Shown: positions 17,759-26,583, counted from the first letter of the stretch. The stretch is 56,633 nt of DNA from JAVBJV01 sp031546815 (GCA_031546815.1 JAVBJV010000043.1:1-56633); one strand, 5' to 3'. Numbers and translations: made by a program. The notes: generated from the sequence alone by a model not told the origin.

Positions 17759-18352
17759 TTAGCTCTGCCCCGCTTTCTCGTCCCCGGGCAGCATGGTCAT
17801 GCCTTCCCACGGAGAGACAAAATCGAAGTTGCGGAAATCCTGCGTCAGCTTCACCGGCTCGTACACAACGCGCTTCAGCTCGTCGTCGTAGCGAAGCTCG
17901 ACATACCCGGTCAACGGGAAGTCCTTGCGCAGCGGATGCCCCTCGAACCCATAGTCCGTCAGGATGCGGCGATGATCGACCAGACCATCGAACGACACGC
18001 CGAACATGTCCCAGGTTTCGCGTTCCCACCACGTGGCCGCGGGCCACAGGCCGGTCACCGACGGCACCGGAGTCGCGGCATCGGTTGCCACCACCACGCG
18101 CAACCGCTGGTTCAACGCCAGCGACAGCAGCTGATAGACGACATCGAAGCGTTCCGCCCGCGTGGGCCAGTCAACGCCGCAGATATCCATCACCTGCTCG
18201 AACGCAAAATCCTGCCGATCGCGCAGCGTCGTCAGCAGACCGATGAGGGCTTCACGGGAAGTGCGCGCAGTCACTTCGCCGTTTTCGGTTGTAACCGCTT
18301 GCACGCCCGGCAATGCGCCGACCGCAGCGGCGAGTTTTTCCAGATCAGCCAC
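17759..18352 (-). CDS. nuoC: NADH-quinone oxidoreductase subunit C
   Basis: The 30-kDa subunit of complex I, 197 residues. Marks are DICGVDWPTRAERFDVVYQLLS, WWERETWDMFGVSFDGLVDHRRILTDYGFEGHPLRKDFPLTGYVELRYDDE (the family signature, around residues 110-160). I set the start at the GTG at 18352, which overlaps the nuoB stop by 8 bp, because reading further upstream in frame enters the nuoB shadow. An exact start is hard to prove without protein data. Confidence 0.95.
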   Translation of the reverse strand: MADLEKLAAAVGALPGVQAVTTENGEVTARTSREALIGLLTTLRDRQDFAFEQVMDICGVDWPTRAERFDVVYQLLSLALNQRLRVVVATDAATPVPSVTGLWPAATWWERETWDMFGVSFDGLVDHRRILTDYGFEGHPLRKDFPLTGYVELRYDDELKRVVYEPVKLTQDFRNFDFVSPWEGMTMLPGDEKAGQS

Positions 18353-18905
18353 GCAGAATGGTCCCTGTCCGACGGATTTTCTTCTGCAACTGCATGATGC
18401 CATACACCAGCGCTTCCGCAGTCGGCGGGCAGCCCGGCACATACACATCCACAGGCACAATACGATCACAGCCACGCACAACGCTGTAGGAATAGTGGTA
18501 ATACCCACCACCATTCGCGCACGACCCCATCGAGATCACCCAGCGCGGTTCCGCCATCTGGTCGTAGACCTTGCGCAGCGCGGGGGCCATCTTGTTGGTC
18601 AGCGTCCCGGCGACGATCATCACGTCCGACTGGCGGGGTGATGCGCGCGGGATGATGCCGAAGCGGTCAAGGTCATAGCGGCTCATATACGCGTGGATCA
18701 TCTCCACCGCGCAGCACGCCAGCCCGAACGTCATCGGCCACAGACTGCCGGTGCGCGCCCAGTTCACCACCTTGTCGATATTCGCCACCACGAAGCCGCG
18801 GTTTTCGATCTCGCCGGTGATGCCCTTGATCACCGCGTCCTGCGCGGCGCCAGGCTGCAGCGCATCGCGGTTCCAGGCAATGGATGTATCGCTCATGCTG
18901 CTCAT
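18345..18905 (-). CDS. nuoB: NADH-quinone oxidoreductase subunit B
   Basis: Carries the terminal [4Fe-4S] cluster N2 that reduces quinone, 186 residues. The ligands are the tandem Cys64-Cys65 in FGLACCAVEM, Cys129 in SMGSCANGGG, and Cys159 in YVPGCPPTAEAL. I chose the ATG at 18905 because it forms an ATGA overlap with the nuoA stop; an ATG at 18896 (MSDTSIAWN) is the alternative. Confidence 0.97.
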   Translation of the reverse strand: MSSMSDTSIAWNRDALQPGAAQDAVIKGITGEIENRGFVVANIDKVVNWARTGSLWPMTFGLACCAVEMIHAYMSRYDLDRFGIIPRASPRQSDVMIVAGTLTNKMAPALRKVYDQMAEPRWVISMGSCANGGGYYHYSYSVVRGCDRIVPVDVYVPGCPPTAEALVYGIMQLQKKIRRTGTILRG

Positions 18906-19267
18906 TCCCAATCAAGGGCGCCCTTGCGCCACTCATACACGAAGCCAACAGTCAGGATGAACAGGAAGCCCATCATCGACCAGAACCCGAGCAGACCGAT
19001 CTGCCCAAGGCTGACCGCCCACGGGAACAGGAAGGCCACTTCAAGATCGAAGATGATGAACAGAATTGCGACCAGATAGAAGCGCACATCGAAGCGCGTG
19101 CGTGTGTCGCTGAATGCAGGAAAACCGCATTCATAGGCAGAGAGTTTTTCTGCATCCGGTTTCTGCCGAGCAGCCAGCAGGCTGCCGCCCACCATCGCAA
19201 GCGCTATGGCTGCGGCGATGGCGATAAATACCAGAATTGGAAAATATTCCGCTAGTTGCGGCTGCAT
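18902..19267 (-). CDS. nuoA: NADH-quinone oxidoreductase subunit A
   Basis: First gene of the complex I operon, 121 residues and three membrane helices. It carries the conserved loop KLSAYECGFPAFSDTRTRFDVRFYLVAILFIIFDLE (about residues 44-80) with the quinone-site cysteine at YECGF. The ATG at 19267 (MQPQLAEYFPILVF) has a purine-rich GGGGGTCGGA just upstream on the minus strand. The 193 bp upstream hold a possible promoter and then the tRNA-Asp terminator. Confidence 0.97.
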   Translation of the reverse strand: MQPQLAEYFPILVFIAIAAAIALAMVGGSLLAARQKPDAEKLSAYECGFPAFSDTRTRFDVRFYLVAILFIIFDLEVAFLFPWAVSLGQIGLLGFWSMMGFLFILTVGFVYEWRKGALDWE

Positions 19268-19360
19268 TCCGACCCCCGGAGATAGCTCGTGACATGTACA
19301 CCTGCACCGTTTGCCGCAGTGCAGAACAGAGGCGGAGTGTAGCCGCTTCTCGCCGGTGTT

Positions 19361-19389
19361 GCCATAGGGGGAACCGGATTCCATCACAA
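19361..19389 (-). promoter_or_regulatory. Possible nuo operon promoter
   Basis: On the minus strand TTGTGA (19389-19384) and TATGGC (19366-19361) are separated by 17 bases, an acceptable sigma-70-like layout about 94 bp upstream of nuoA. The match is weak and other AT-rich stretches near 19400-19430 could serve instead. Confidence 0.3.
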
Positions 19390-19460
19390 AGTTGCTGTAA
19401 AAAAACCGCTTTAGTTGAAGGTTTTCTTGTTTCAGCACCGCAAGGGATACGGAAATAGAA

Positions 19461-19484
19461 ACGGCACCCGAAGGTGCCGTTTTT
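19461..19484 (-). terminator. Rho-independent terminator after tRNA-Asp
   Basis: An 8-bp perfect stem (19461-19468 with 19473-19480) closes a four-base loop that reads TTCG on the minus strand, the very stable UUCG tetraloop inside C...G. The minus-strand tail is TTCTATTTCC. It sits 14 bp past the 3' end of the tRNA. The plus strand also has a TTTT tail, so it could work in both directions. Confidence 0.75.
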
Positions 19485-19497
19485 ACATCTGCTGCGC

Positions 19498-19574
19498 TGG
19501 CGCGAGCGACGGGGCTCGAACCCGCGACCTTCGGCGTGACAGGCCGACGCTCTAACCAACTGAGCTACGCCCGC
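19498..19574 (-). tRNA. tRNA-Asp (anticodon GTC)
   Basis: The minus-strand sequence folds as a complete 77-nt tRNA: acceptor GCGGGCG (19574-19568) pairs with CGCTCGC (with one G-U), D arm TAGCTCAGTTGGTTAGAGC, anticodon loop CTGTCAC with GTC, T arm GGGTTCGAGCCCC, discriminator G, and a CCA end encoded in the DNA (19500-19498). G73 is the expected identity base for Asp. Confidence 0.96.
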
Positions 19575-19747
19575 AGCGCAGCAGAGGAGGCGCGATGTAA
19601 GGGGCCCGGGCAAAAGTGTCAAGCGTATCCGCCCCACAAATTCCTGAATGTGCAAAATAATTTGATGGGAGGGGAAACTGCGTGCCGCAAACGCCATTTC
19701 GTGCAGATGAAATCACCTGCACGCGGCATATCCAATGGTGGGGAAAA

Positions 19748-19823
19748 TGGTAGGCGCTGACGGGTTTGAACCGCCGACCCTCTCGGTGTAAACGAGATGC
19801 TCTACCAGCTGAGCTAAGCGCCC
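19748..19823 (-). tRNA. tRNA-Val (anticodon TAC)
   Basis: A complete 76-nt tRNA on the minus strand: acceptor GGGCGCT pairs with AGCGCCT (one terminal G-U), D arm TAGCTCAGCTGGTAGAGC, anticodon stem TCTCG/CGAGA around loop TTTACAC giving TAC, T arm GGCGGTTCAAACCCGTC, discriminator A, encoded CCA (19750-19748). It lies about 170 bp upstream of tRNA-Asp in the same direction and may be co-transcribed with it. Confidence 0.96.
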
Positions 19824-19859
19824 TTCATGCTTCTGCCGCATAACGTCGCAACAAAAGCG

Positions 19860-19885
19860 AAGGGCCGCCTTTTACGGCGACCCTT
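19860..19885 (-). terminator. Probable terminator after hupB
   Basis: Two 10-base arms (19876-19885 and 19860-19869) pair completely on the minus strand if one U-G wobble is allowed; on the plus strand the same position would be a mismatch, which points to minus-strand use. The loop is GTAAAA and the tail CGCTTTTGTT is only partly U-rich. It sits 29 bp after the hupB stop and 37 bp before tRNA-Val. Confidence 0.6.
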
Positions 19886-19913
19886 GCAAATAATCCAGCG
19901 TTAAATTGCTGAA

Positions 19914-20186
19914 TTAGTTCACGGCGTCCTTCAGACCCTTGCCGGCCTTGAAGCGGACTGAGGTCGAAGCCGGAATCTTGATTTCTTCGCCGGTGCGCGG
20001 GTTGCGGCCCTTACCGGCCTTGCGCTTCGCGGTCGAGAACGTGCCGAAGCCGACCAGACGGACTTCCTGCTTCTTCTTCAGCGCCTTTTCGATCGTGGTG
20101 AACAGCGCGTCCACAACGTCGGCCGTCTTCGTCTTCGGCAGATCGGTTGCTTCGGCAACAGCGGCGATCAGTTCCATCTTATTCAT
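19914..20186 (-). CDS. hupB: DNA-binding protein HU
   Basis: A 90-residue nucleoid protein that bends DNA. It begins MNKMELIAAVAEATDLPKTK and has the DNA-binding arm GKGRNPRTGEEIKIPASTS followed by VRFKAGKGLKDAVN, all standard for HU-beta. A weak AAGG ribosome site lies 10 bp before the ATG. Its position next to lon is common in proteobacteria; a terminator hairpin follows the gene. Confidence 0.97.
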   Translation of the reverse strand: MNKMELIAAVAEATDLPKTKTADVVDALFTTIEKALKKKQEVRLVGFGTFSTAKRKAGKGRNPRTGEEIKIPASTSVRFKAGKGLKDAVN

Positions 20187-20260
20187 AACAAAATGCCTTT
20201 TCTCTGGATGGTGTCAGTGATGTCTTCAGGCGACACGAATCGCCGTCTGCATGGGCACAC

Positions 20261-20288
20261 ACTATGTGCAGGCCTCCATATCCGTCAA
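20261..20288 (-). promoter_or_regulatory. Likely hupB promoter
   Basis: On the minus strand TTGACG (20288-20283) and CATAGT (20266-20261) are spaced by 16 bases, 5/6 and 4/6 matches to sigma-70 hexamers, about 75 bp before the hupB ATG. An imperfect palindrome, GCACATAGTGTGTGC, overlaps the -10 box; whether it binds a regulator is unknown. Confidence 0.5.
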
Positions 20289-20375
20289 CAATTCCAATCG
20301 CGTTTTCCCCAAGGAATCTGTGGGTTTCCGCGAAAAAGATAAATTTTCCACGTCAATCCGGAGAATTGAGGGAAC

Positions 20376-20411
20376 AAAAAAAGGCCGCGATATGTTCGCG
20401 GCCCTTTTTTC
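20376..20411 (-). terminator. Terminator after lon
   Basis: A perfect 8-bp stem (20384-20391 with 20397-20404, sequence GGCCGCGA/TCGCGGCC) is followed on the minus strand by seven T. It lies about 30 bp past the lon stop. The plus strand also carries a T run after the stem, so it is bidirectional in form. Confidence 0.88.
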
Positions 20412-20436
20412 GTCCAAATCCAGCCTTTCGAGCAAC

Positions 20437-22857
20437 TTAATGCGGCAATGACGCCGCTGCCGATTCCGACTCGGTCTTGGCGGGAAGCGCAGGTTCTTCT
20501 TCCCATTCAATCGGTTCCGGCTTGCGCGACAGCGCCTGGCCGATCACATCATCCACATGCGCCACGGGGATGATCTTCAGCCCCTTGCGCACATTGTCCG
20601 GAATCTCGGGCAGGTCCTTCTCGTTGTCCTTCGGGATGAACACCGTGGTGATCCCAGCCCGCAACGCGGCCAGCAGCTTTTCCTTCAGCCCGCCGATCGG
20701 CAGCACACGACCACGCAGCGTTATCTCGCCCGTCATAGCCACATCCTTGCGAATCGGGATGCCGGTCAGGATCGAGACGATGCTGGTCGCCATCGCGATC
20801 CCCGCCGACGGACCGTCCTTGGGCGTTGCGCCTTCGGGCACGTGCACGTGGATGTCGCGCTTCTCGAACAACGTTGGCTTGATGCCGAACTGGATGCTGC
20901 TGCTGCGCACGTAACTCAACGCCGCCTGCACGCTCTCCTGCATCACATCGCCCAGCTTGCCGGTCTGCTTGACGTTACCCTTGCCGGGCAGCAGCACGCT
21001 CTCGATGGTCAGGATCTCGCCGCCCACTTCGGTCCACGCCAGGCCGGTGACGACACCGACCATATCCTCGGCTTCGGTCTCGCCATAACGGAACTTCGGA
21101 ATACCCGCGTATTTCTCGAGGTTCTTTTTAGTGATCGCGACCTTCTTCGTGGCCTTGTTCGAGACGATCTCCTTCACCACCTTGCGCGCCAGATTGGCGA
21201 TCTCGCGTTCGAGGTTACGCACGCCGGCTTCGCGTGTGTAGGTACGGATCAGCTCGCGCAATGCATCGTCGCTCAGCGACCATTCGTCTTTCTTCAACGA
21301 ATGCGCTTCGCTCTGCTTGGCTATCAGGTGACGCTTGCAGATCTCGACCTTCTCGTCCTCGGTGTAGCCCGAGATACGGATGATCTCCATACGATCCAGC
21401 AGTGGCTGCGGCATGTTGAGGCTGTTCGCCGTGGTGACGAACATCACGTCCGACAGATCGTAATCGACTTCCAGATAATGGTCCGAGAACGTGTTGTTCT
21501 GTTCCGGGTCCAGCACTTCGAGCAGCGCCGACGACGGATCGCCACGCCAGTCGGCACCCAGCTTGTCGATCTCGTCCAGCAGGAACAGCGGGTTCGACGA
21601 CTTCGCCTTCTTCATGCTCTGGATGACCTTGCCGGGCATCGAGCCGATATAGGTGCGACGATGACCACGGATCTCGGCCTCGTCGCGCACGCCGCCCAGC
21701 GACATGCGCACGAAGTTGCGCCCCACCGCCCGCGCGATGGACTTGCCGAGCGAGGTCTTCCCCACCCCCGGCGGCCCCACCAGACACAGGATCGGCCCCT
21801 TGATCTTCGACGCGCGCGACTGCACGGCCAGATATTCAAGGATACGTTCCTTGACCTTTTCCAGCCCATAATGGTCGGCGTCGAGCACCTTGCCCGCTTC
21901 GTCGATGTCGTTGCGGACCTTGCTCTTCTTCTTCCAGGGGATCGAGACGATCCAGTCGAGGTAGTTACGCACGACCGTCGCCTCGGCGCTCATCGGGCTC
22001 ATGTTGCGCAGCTTCTTCAGCTCGCCCACCGCCTTTTCGCGCGCTTCCTTCGACAGCTTGAGCGACTTGATCTTGGCTTCGAGTTCGGCAGTTTCGTCCT
22101 TGCCTTCCTCGCCCTCGCCCAGTTCCTTCTGGATCGCCTTCAGCTGTTCGTTCAGGTAATATTCGCGCTGGGTCTTTTCCATCTGCCGCTTCACGCGGTT
22201 GCGGATGCGCTTTTCAACCTGCAGCACGCCGATCTCGGATTCCATGTGGCCGAACACACGTTCCAGCCGCTCGGTGACCGAGGCGCTTTCCAGCAGCTCC
22301 TGCTTCTCGCTGATCTTCAGCGCCAGGTGGCTGGCGACTGTGTCGGCCAGCTTCGAAATGTCGTCGATCTGGTTGATCGACACCAGCACTTCCGGCGCGA
22401 TCTTCTTGTTCAGTTTGATATACTGTTCAAACTGCGCCACCACCGAACGGCCCAGTGCCTCGACTTCCTTGCCACTGTCGACCTTTTCATCCAGCGGTTC
22501 GACATCGGCTTCGAAATAGGGGTCGGTGCCCTTGAACTTCTTGATCTGTGCGCGCTTGCCGCCCTCGATCAGCACTTTCACGGTGCCGTCGGGCAGTTTC
22601 AGCAGCTGCAGGATCGTGGAGACCGTGCCGATGCGGTACACATCGTCCGCCCCGGGATCATCCTGCGAGGCGTTGCGCTGAGCGACCAGCAGGATCTGCT
22701 TGTCGTCCTTCATCACCGCTTCCAGTGCTCGCACGGATTTTTCACGTCCGACGAACAGCGGCACAATCATGTGCGGAAACACGACGATGTCGCGCAGCGG
22801 CAGAACCGCCATCGCTTCATTCGACACCGAAACCGGCTTTTTCACGTCATCCGCCAT
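20437..22857 (-). CDS. lon: ATP-dependent protease Lon
   Basis: Cytoplasmic AAA+ serine protease that degrades misfolded and regulatory proteins, 806 residues. The N-terminal substrate domain starts VLPLRDIVVFPHMIVPLFVG; the AAA+ module has Walker A GPPGVGKTSLGKSIA and sensor regions; the protease domain has Ser684 in PKDGPSAGIAMAT and Lys725 in GGLKEKLLAAL, matching the Ser-Lys dyad. A strong ribosome site AAAGGAGGT stands five bases before the ATG at 22857. The C-terminus ends in an Ala/Ser/Glu-rich tail. Confidence 0.98.
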   Translation of the reverse strand: MADDVKKPVSVSNEAMAVLPLRDIVVFPHMIVPLFVGREKSVRALEAVMKDDKQILLVAQRNASQDDPGADDVYRIGTVSTILQLLKLPDGTVKVLIEGGKRAQIKKFKGTDPYFEADVEPLDEKVDSGKEVEALGRSVVAQFEQYIKLNKKIAPEVLVSINQIDDISKLADTVASHLALKISEKQELLESASVTERLERVFGHMESEIGVLQVEKRIRNRVKRQMEKTQREYYLNEQLKAIQKELGEGEEGKDETAELEAKIKSLKLSKEAREKAVGELKKLRNMSPMSAEATVVRNYLDWIVSIPWKKKSKVRNDIDEAGKVLDADHYGLEKVKERILEYLAVQSRASKIKGPILCLVGPPGVGKTSLGKSIARAVGRNFVRMSLGGVRDEAEIRGHRRTYIGSMPGKVIQSMKKAKSSNPLFLLDEIDKLGADWRGDPSSALLEVLDPEQNNTFSDHYLEVDYDLSDVMFVTTANSLNMPQPLLDRMEIIRISGYTEDEKVEICKRHLIAKQSEAHSLKKDEWSLSDDALRELIRTYTREAGVRNLEREIANLARKVVKEIVSNKATKKVAITKKNLEKYAGIPKFRYGETEAEDMVGVVTGLAWTEVGGEILTIESVLLPGKGNVKQTGKLGDVMQESVQAALSYVRSSSIQFGIKPTLFEKRDIHVHVPEGATPKDGPSAGIAMATSIVSILTGIPIRKDVAMTGEITLRGRVLPIGGLKEKLLAALRAGITTVFIPKDNEKDLPEIPDNVRKGLKIIPVAHVDDVIGQALSRKPEPIEWEEEPALPAKTESESAAASLPH

Positions 22858-22962
22858 TGAGACCTCCTTTATGGACGATCAGCCCGGCAATGCCCGCATG
22901 CAGCACATCTCCAAGCCATCTTTGTCCGCGCATCAAAATTCATGCTGCATATCGGGACGAGA

Positions 22963-22987
22963 CACGCCATCCGCAAGGGATGGCGTG
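22963..22987 (-). terminator. Strong hairpin between clpX and lon
   Basis: A 10-bp perfect stem (22963-22972 with 22978-22987) with a 5-base loop begins 11 bp past the clpX stop. No T run follows on the minus strand (TCTCGTCCCG), so it may be a leaky terminator or an mRNA 3' stabiliser for clpX rather than a full stop. lon then has its own strong ribosome site. Confidence 0.5.
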
Positions 22988-22997
22988 CAATGCCTCA

Positions 22998-24257
22998 TCA
23001 AGCAGACGTCTGTTGCTCGCGCTCTTTCCCGTAGGTGTAGAGCGGCGAACTGCGGCCCTCGGCAACCTCGCCGTTGACCACCACTTCTTCCACGTTTTCC
23101 AGTCCCGGCAGATCGAACATGGTCATCAGCAGGATGCTTTCCATGATCGAACGCAGGCCGCGTGCCCCGGTCTTGCGCTGGATGGCGCGCTGGGCAACGG
23201 CCTTTAGGGCATCTTCCGTGAAGTTCAGGCGGACGCTCTCCATTTCGAACAAGCGCTGATACTGCTTCAGCAGCGCGTTCTTCGGCTTGGTGAGAATCTC
23301 CACCAGCGCGACTTCATCCAGATCTTCCAGCGTCGCCACCACTGGCAGACGGCCGATGAATTCCGGGATCAAGCCGAACTTCAGCAGATCTTCCGGTTCC
23401 ACTTCGCGCAGGATCGCGCCCGTGCGGCGTTCGTCCGGCGCGCGCACTTCGGCACCGAAGCCAATGCCCGAGCCTTTGCCGCGCGAGGAGATCAGTTTCT
23501 CAAGCCCGGCAAACGCGCCACCACAGATGAACAGGATGTTCGTCGTGTCGACCTGCAAGAATTCCTGCTGCGGATGCTTGCGCCCGCCCTGCGGCGGCAC
23601 CGAGGCAACCGTGCCTTCCATGATCTTCAGCAGCGCCTGCTGCACACCCTCGCCGCTGACATCGCGGGTGATCGACGGATTGTCCGACTTGCGGGAAATC
23701 TTGTCGACTTCGTCGATGTAGACGATACCGCGCTGCGCCCGCTCGACGTTGTAGTCGGCAGCCTGAAGTAGCTTCAGGATGATGTTCTCGACGTCTTCGC
23801 CCACGTAACCGGCTTCAGTCAGCGTGGTGGCGTCCGCCATGGTGAACGGCACGTCGAGGATACGCGCCAGCGTCTGCGCCAGCAGCGTCTTGCCCGAACC
23901 CGTCGGCCCGACCAGCATGATGTTCGACTTCGCAATCTCGATATCGCCGGTCTTGCCGCTGTGCGCCAGCCGCTTGTAGTGGTTATGCACCGCGACCGAG
24001 AGCACGCGCTTCGCATGTTCCTGCCCGATCACGTAATCGTCCAGAACCTTGCAGATTTCCTTTGGCGTGGGCACGCCATCACGCGACTTGACCAGATGGG
24101 TCTTGTTTTCTTCGCGGATGATGTCCATGCACAATTCGATGCATTCATCGCAAATGAACACAGTCGGGCCCGCAATCAGCTTGCGGACTTCGTGTTGGGA
24201 TTTACCGCAGAACGAACAATAAAGCGTGTTCTTGCTGCTCTCTCCGGACTTGCTCAA
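22998..24257 (-). CDS. clpX: ClpXP unfoldase subunit ClpX
   Basis: AAA+ unfoldase that feeds substrates into ClpP, 419 residues. The zinc-binding domain uses Cys14, Cys17, Cys36 and Cys39 (LYCSFCGKSQHEV ... FICDECIELC). Walker A is GPTGSGKTLLAQTLA, Walker B IVYIDEVDKISRK, and the IGF-type loop for ClpP docking is in the GSGIGFGAEVR segment. The only suitable start is a TTG at 24257, supported by GGAGAAGG 3-10 bases upstream and by alignment to the usual N-terminus. It follows clpP in the usual order. Confidence 0.97.
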   Translation of the reverse strand: MSKSGESSKNTLYCSFCGKSQHEVRKLIAGPTVFICDECIELCMDIIREENKTHLVKSRDGVPTPKEICKVLDDYVIGQEHAKRVLSVAVHNHYKRLAHSGKTGDIEIAKSNIMLVGPTGSGKTLLAQTLARILDVPFTMADATTLTEAGYVGEDVENIILKLLQAADYNVERAQRGIVYIDEVDKISRKSDNPSITRDVSGEGVQQALLKIMEGTVASVPPQGGRKHPQQEFLQVDTTNILFICGGAFAGLEKLISSRGKGSGIGFGAEVRAPDERRTGAILREVEPEDLLKFGLIPEFIGRLPVVATLEDLDEVALVEILTKPKNALLKQYQRLFEMESVRLNFTEDALKAVAQRAIQRKTGARGLRSIMESILLMTMFDLPGLENVEEVVVNGEVAEGRSSPLYTYGKEREQQTSA

Positions 24258-24386
24258 TGCCTTCTCCTGCCCCTGGAATCGCCGGGGCTCCGAGCTAAAA
24301 CACTACCCTCTGCCCCGGCTTCAGGACAAGAACGCCGACAGCCGGTCAAGGGCACGGGTGATTCAACCCTGAAAACCAGAACCATG

Positions 24387-24404
24387 CCCGGCCCGAAGGC
24401 CGGG
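24387..24404 (-). terminator. UUCG hairpin after clpP
   Basis: A 7-bp G+C stem (24387-24393 with 24398-24404) closes a loop that reads TTCG on the minus strand. It lies 8 bp past the clpP stop. The tail is only moderately T-rich (CATGGTTCTGGTTTTC), so it could weaken rather than end transcription before clpX. Confidence 0.55.
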
Positions 24405-24411
24405 GGTGACT

Positions 24412-25065
24412 TTATTTCTTAGCGCTGTCAGCACCGGGCATCGCCGGGCGGTTTTCCACCACCTGGTCGATCAGCCCGAAATCGCGCGCTTCTTCAGCTG
24501 CCATGAAGCGGTCGCGTTCAAGTGTTTTCTCAATAATTTCAATCGGCTGGCCGGTGTGCTTCACATAAATCTGGTTCAACCGCGCGCGGGTGGCCAGAAT
24601 TTCGCGGGCGGCGATTTCGATGTCGGTCGCCTGCCCCTGCGCGCCGCCCGATGGCTGGTGCACCATGATGCGCGCATTCGGCAGGGCGTAACGCTTGCCC
24701 TTCTCGCCCGCCGTCAGCAGCAGACTGCCCATCGAGGCCGCCTGACCGATGCACACCGTGCTCACCGGGCTGCGGATATACTGCATGGTGTCGTAGATCG
24801 ACATGCCAGCCGTTACCACACCGCCGGGCGAATTGATGTAGAACGAGATATCCTTGCTGGGATTTTCGCTTTCCAGGAACAGCAGCTGCGCGCAGATCAG
24901 CGCGGCGGACTGGTCGTAAACCGGGCCGGTCAGGAAAATGATCCGTTCCTTCAGCAGGCGCGAATAGATATCGAACGAACGCTCGCCGCGCGAGGTCTGT
25001 TCAACCACCATCGGCACCAGCGTATTGTTGTAAATCTCTACCGGGTCGCGGTCACGGATCGGCAT
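24412..25065 (-). CDS. clpP: ATP-dependent Clp protease proteolytic subunit ClpP
   Basis: Serine protease that forms the 14-mer chamber used by ClpX, 217 residues. The catalytic triad is Ser111 (GQAASMGSLLL), His136 (MVHQPSGGAQG) and Asp185 (TLERDRFM). The N-terminal axial loop region reads LVPMVVEQTSRGERSFDIYS. A GAGGA ribosome site precedes the ATG at 25065. The order tig-clpP-clpX-lon-hupB on one strand is the classic proteostasis cluster. Confidence 0.98.
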   Translation of the reverse strand: MPIRDRDPVEIYNNTLVPMVVEQTSRGERSFDIYSRLLKERIIFLTGPVYDQSAALICAQLLFLESENPSKDISFYINSPGGVVTAGMSIYDTMQYIRSPVSTVCIGQAASMGSLLLTAGEKGKRYALPNARIMVHQPSGGAQGQATDIEIAAREILATRARLNQIYVKHTGQPIEIIEKTLERDRFMAAEEARDFGLIDQVVENRPAMPGADSAKK

Positions 25066-25132
25066 GCCTGGTCCTCAATGCTTGACTATGCGGCACGATA
25101 CCGCAGAGTTTCTTCACATGGTGTGAAAAACT

Positions 25133-25162
25133 TCGGGTGCCAAGATATCTTTTGGCACCCGA
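25133..25162 (-). terminator. Terminator after trigger factor gene
   Basis: An 11-bp stem (25133-25143 with 25152-25162, CGGGTGCCAA core) is followed on the minus strand by AAGTTTTTCAC. It lies 45 bp downstream of the tig stop and 68 bp before clpP, so clpP probably has its own promoter in the remaining gap. Confidence 0.85.
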
Positions 25163-25206
25163 GATCAGAATTATCATATTCACACGTTTGGCGTCGCGCC
25201 AAGCAG

Positions 25207-26532
25207 TTACGCCTGTTCGGCTTCCGCCGTCAGTTCGTCAATCGTAACGGTCTTGTCGGTCACCTTGGCCAGTTCGACCACGAAATCGACGACCTTTTCT
25301 TCATAGATCGGCGCACGCAGGTTTTCGATGGCGTTCGGGTTCTTGCGGAAGAAGTCCATGACCTGCTGTTCCTGGCCCTGATACCGCATAGCTTCCATGC
25401 GCATCGCCCGGATCAGTTCTTCCTGGCTGACCGTCAGGTTGTTCACACGGCCGATTTCCGACAGCAGCAGACCCAGCTTCACCCGGCGTTCCGCAATGGC
25501 GCGGTATTCCGTCTTCAGTGTGGCTTCGTCCTTGCCCTTGTCTTCGTCGTCCAGGCGGCCTTCCTTCATGTCGGATTCCACCCGGCGCCAGATGGCGTCG
25601 AATTCGGCTTCCAGCAGGGATTCCGGCGCAGCAAAGCTGGCGCGTTCGGCCAGCGCGTCGAGCAGCTGGCGCTTCAGGCGCATGCGCGAGAGCTGGTCGT
25701 ATTCCTTCTGGACCTGCCCGATCACCAGCTCGCGCAGCTTGTCGAGGCTTTCCAACCCGACCTTCTTCGCCAGTTCGTCGTCGATCTGCGGCACTTCCGA
25801 GGTCTGGATCTTCTGCGCCTTGATGTCGAACGTGGCGGCCTTGCCGGCCAGTTCGTCGGCGCCGTAATCGGCCGGGAACGTCACGTTGATGGTGCGCTCT
25901 TCGCCGGCCTTCATACCTTCGAGCTGTTCCGTGAAGCCCTCGATAAAGCCGGGGCCCGCCACTTCGGCCGGAACGGCTTCAGCCGTGCCACCCGGGAACG
26001 CTTCACCGTCGATCTTGCCGACGAAATCGATCGTCATCACATCGCCCTTCAGGGCGGCATGGCTGGCGTCGGTGTCGACCAGGTTACGGCTGCGCTTCGC
26101 CAGATCGGCCAGCGCGTTGTCCACCACGTCCGCGGCCGGTTCGGCCTTGGAACGGGTCAGTTCGATGCTGGCGAAATCCGGCATCGGAATTTCCGGCATC
26201 AGTTCGAATTCGACCTTGAATTCCAGATCCTTGCCATCGTCGAGGCTGATCACGTCAACCTTCGGCTGCGTGGCTGGCGTCAGTCCGCGATCGGCCAGGA
26301 CCTGCTTGGTCGCGTCGTTCACGGCGCCTTCCAGCACTTCCGACATCACGGCGGCGCTGTAGCGGCTGCGCACCACGTTCATCGGCACCTTGCCCGGACG
26401 GAACCCCGGCAGCTTGAGCGTCTTGCCCAGTTCCGTCAGACGCGCTGTGCGCTTTTCTTCGATTGTCGCGACCGGCACCAGTACGGTGTAAGCGCGCTTA
26501 AGCCCGTCGGAGAGCGTTTCGGTAACCTGCAT
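25207..26532 (-). CDS. tig: Trigger factor
   Basis: Ribosome-associated chaperone and peptidyl-prolyl isomerase, 441 residues. The ribosome-binding domain has GFRPGKVPMNVVRSRY (signature loop). The FKBP-like domain follows around residues 150-245 (KGDVMTIDFVGKIDGEAFPGG), then the helical C-terminal chaperone arms. The start at 26532 (MQVTETLSDGLKRAY) is set by homology; an in-frame extension upstream would run into tRNA-Leu. tRNA-Leu lies 51 bp upstream on the same strand. Confidence 0.97.
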   Translation of the reverse strand: MQVTETLSDGLKRAYTVLVPVATIEEKRTARLTELGKTLKLPGFRPGKVPMNVVRSRYSAAVMSEVLEGAVNDATKQVLADRGLTPATQPKVDVISLDDGKDLEFKVEFELMPEIPMPDFASIELTRSKAEPAADVVDNALADLAKRSRNLVDTDASHAALKGDVMTIDFVGKIDGEAFPGGTAEAVPAEVAGPGFIEGFTEQLEGMKAGEERTINVTFPADYGADELAGKAATFDIKAQKIQTSEVPQIDDELAKKVGLESLDKLRELVIGQVQKEYDQLSRMRLKRQLLDALAERASFAAPESLLEAEFDAIWRRVESDMKEGRLDDEDKGKDEATLKTEYRAIAERRVKLGLLLSEIGRVNNLTVSQEELIRAMRMEAMRYQGQEQQVMDFFRKNPNAIENLRAPIYEEKVVDFVVELAKVTDKTVTIDELTAEAEQA

Positions 26533-26583
26533 AATGCCCGGAAATCCTACCCAGAACCCACGAAAATCACGCCGGATCAGGAG

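Noticed and set aside
20557..22860. Open frame of 767 codons antisense to lon
   Set aside because: It mirrors lon codon by codon, has no own ribosome site or domain and reads as His/Arg/Leu-rich shadow protein.
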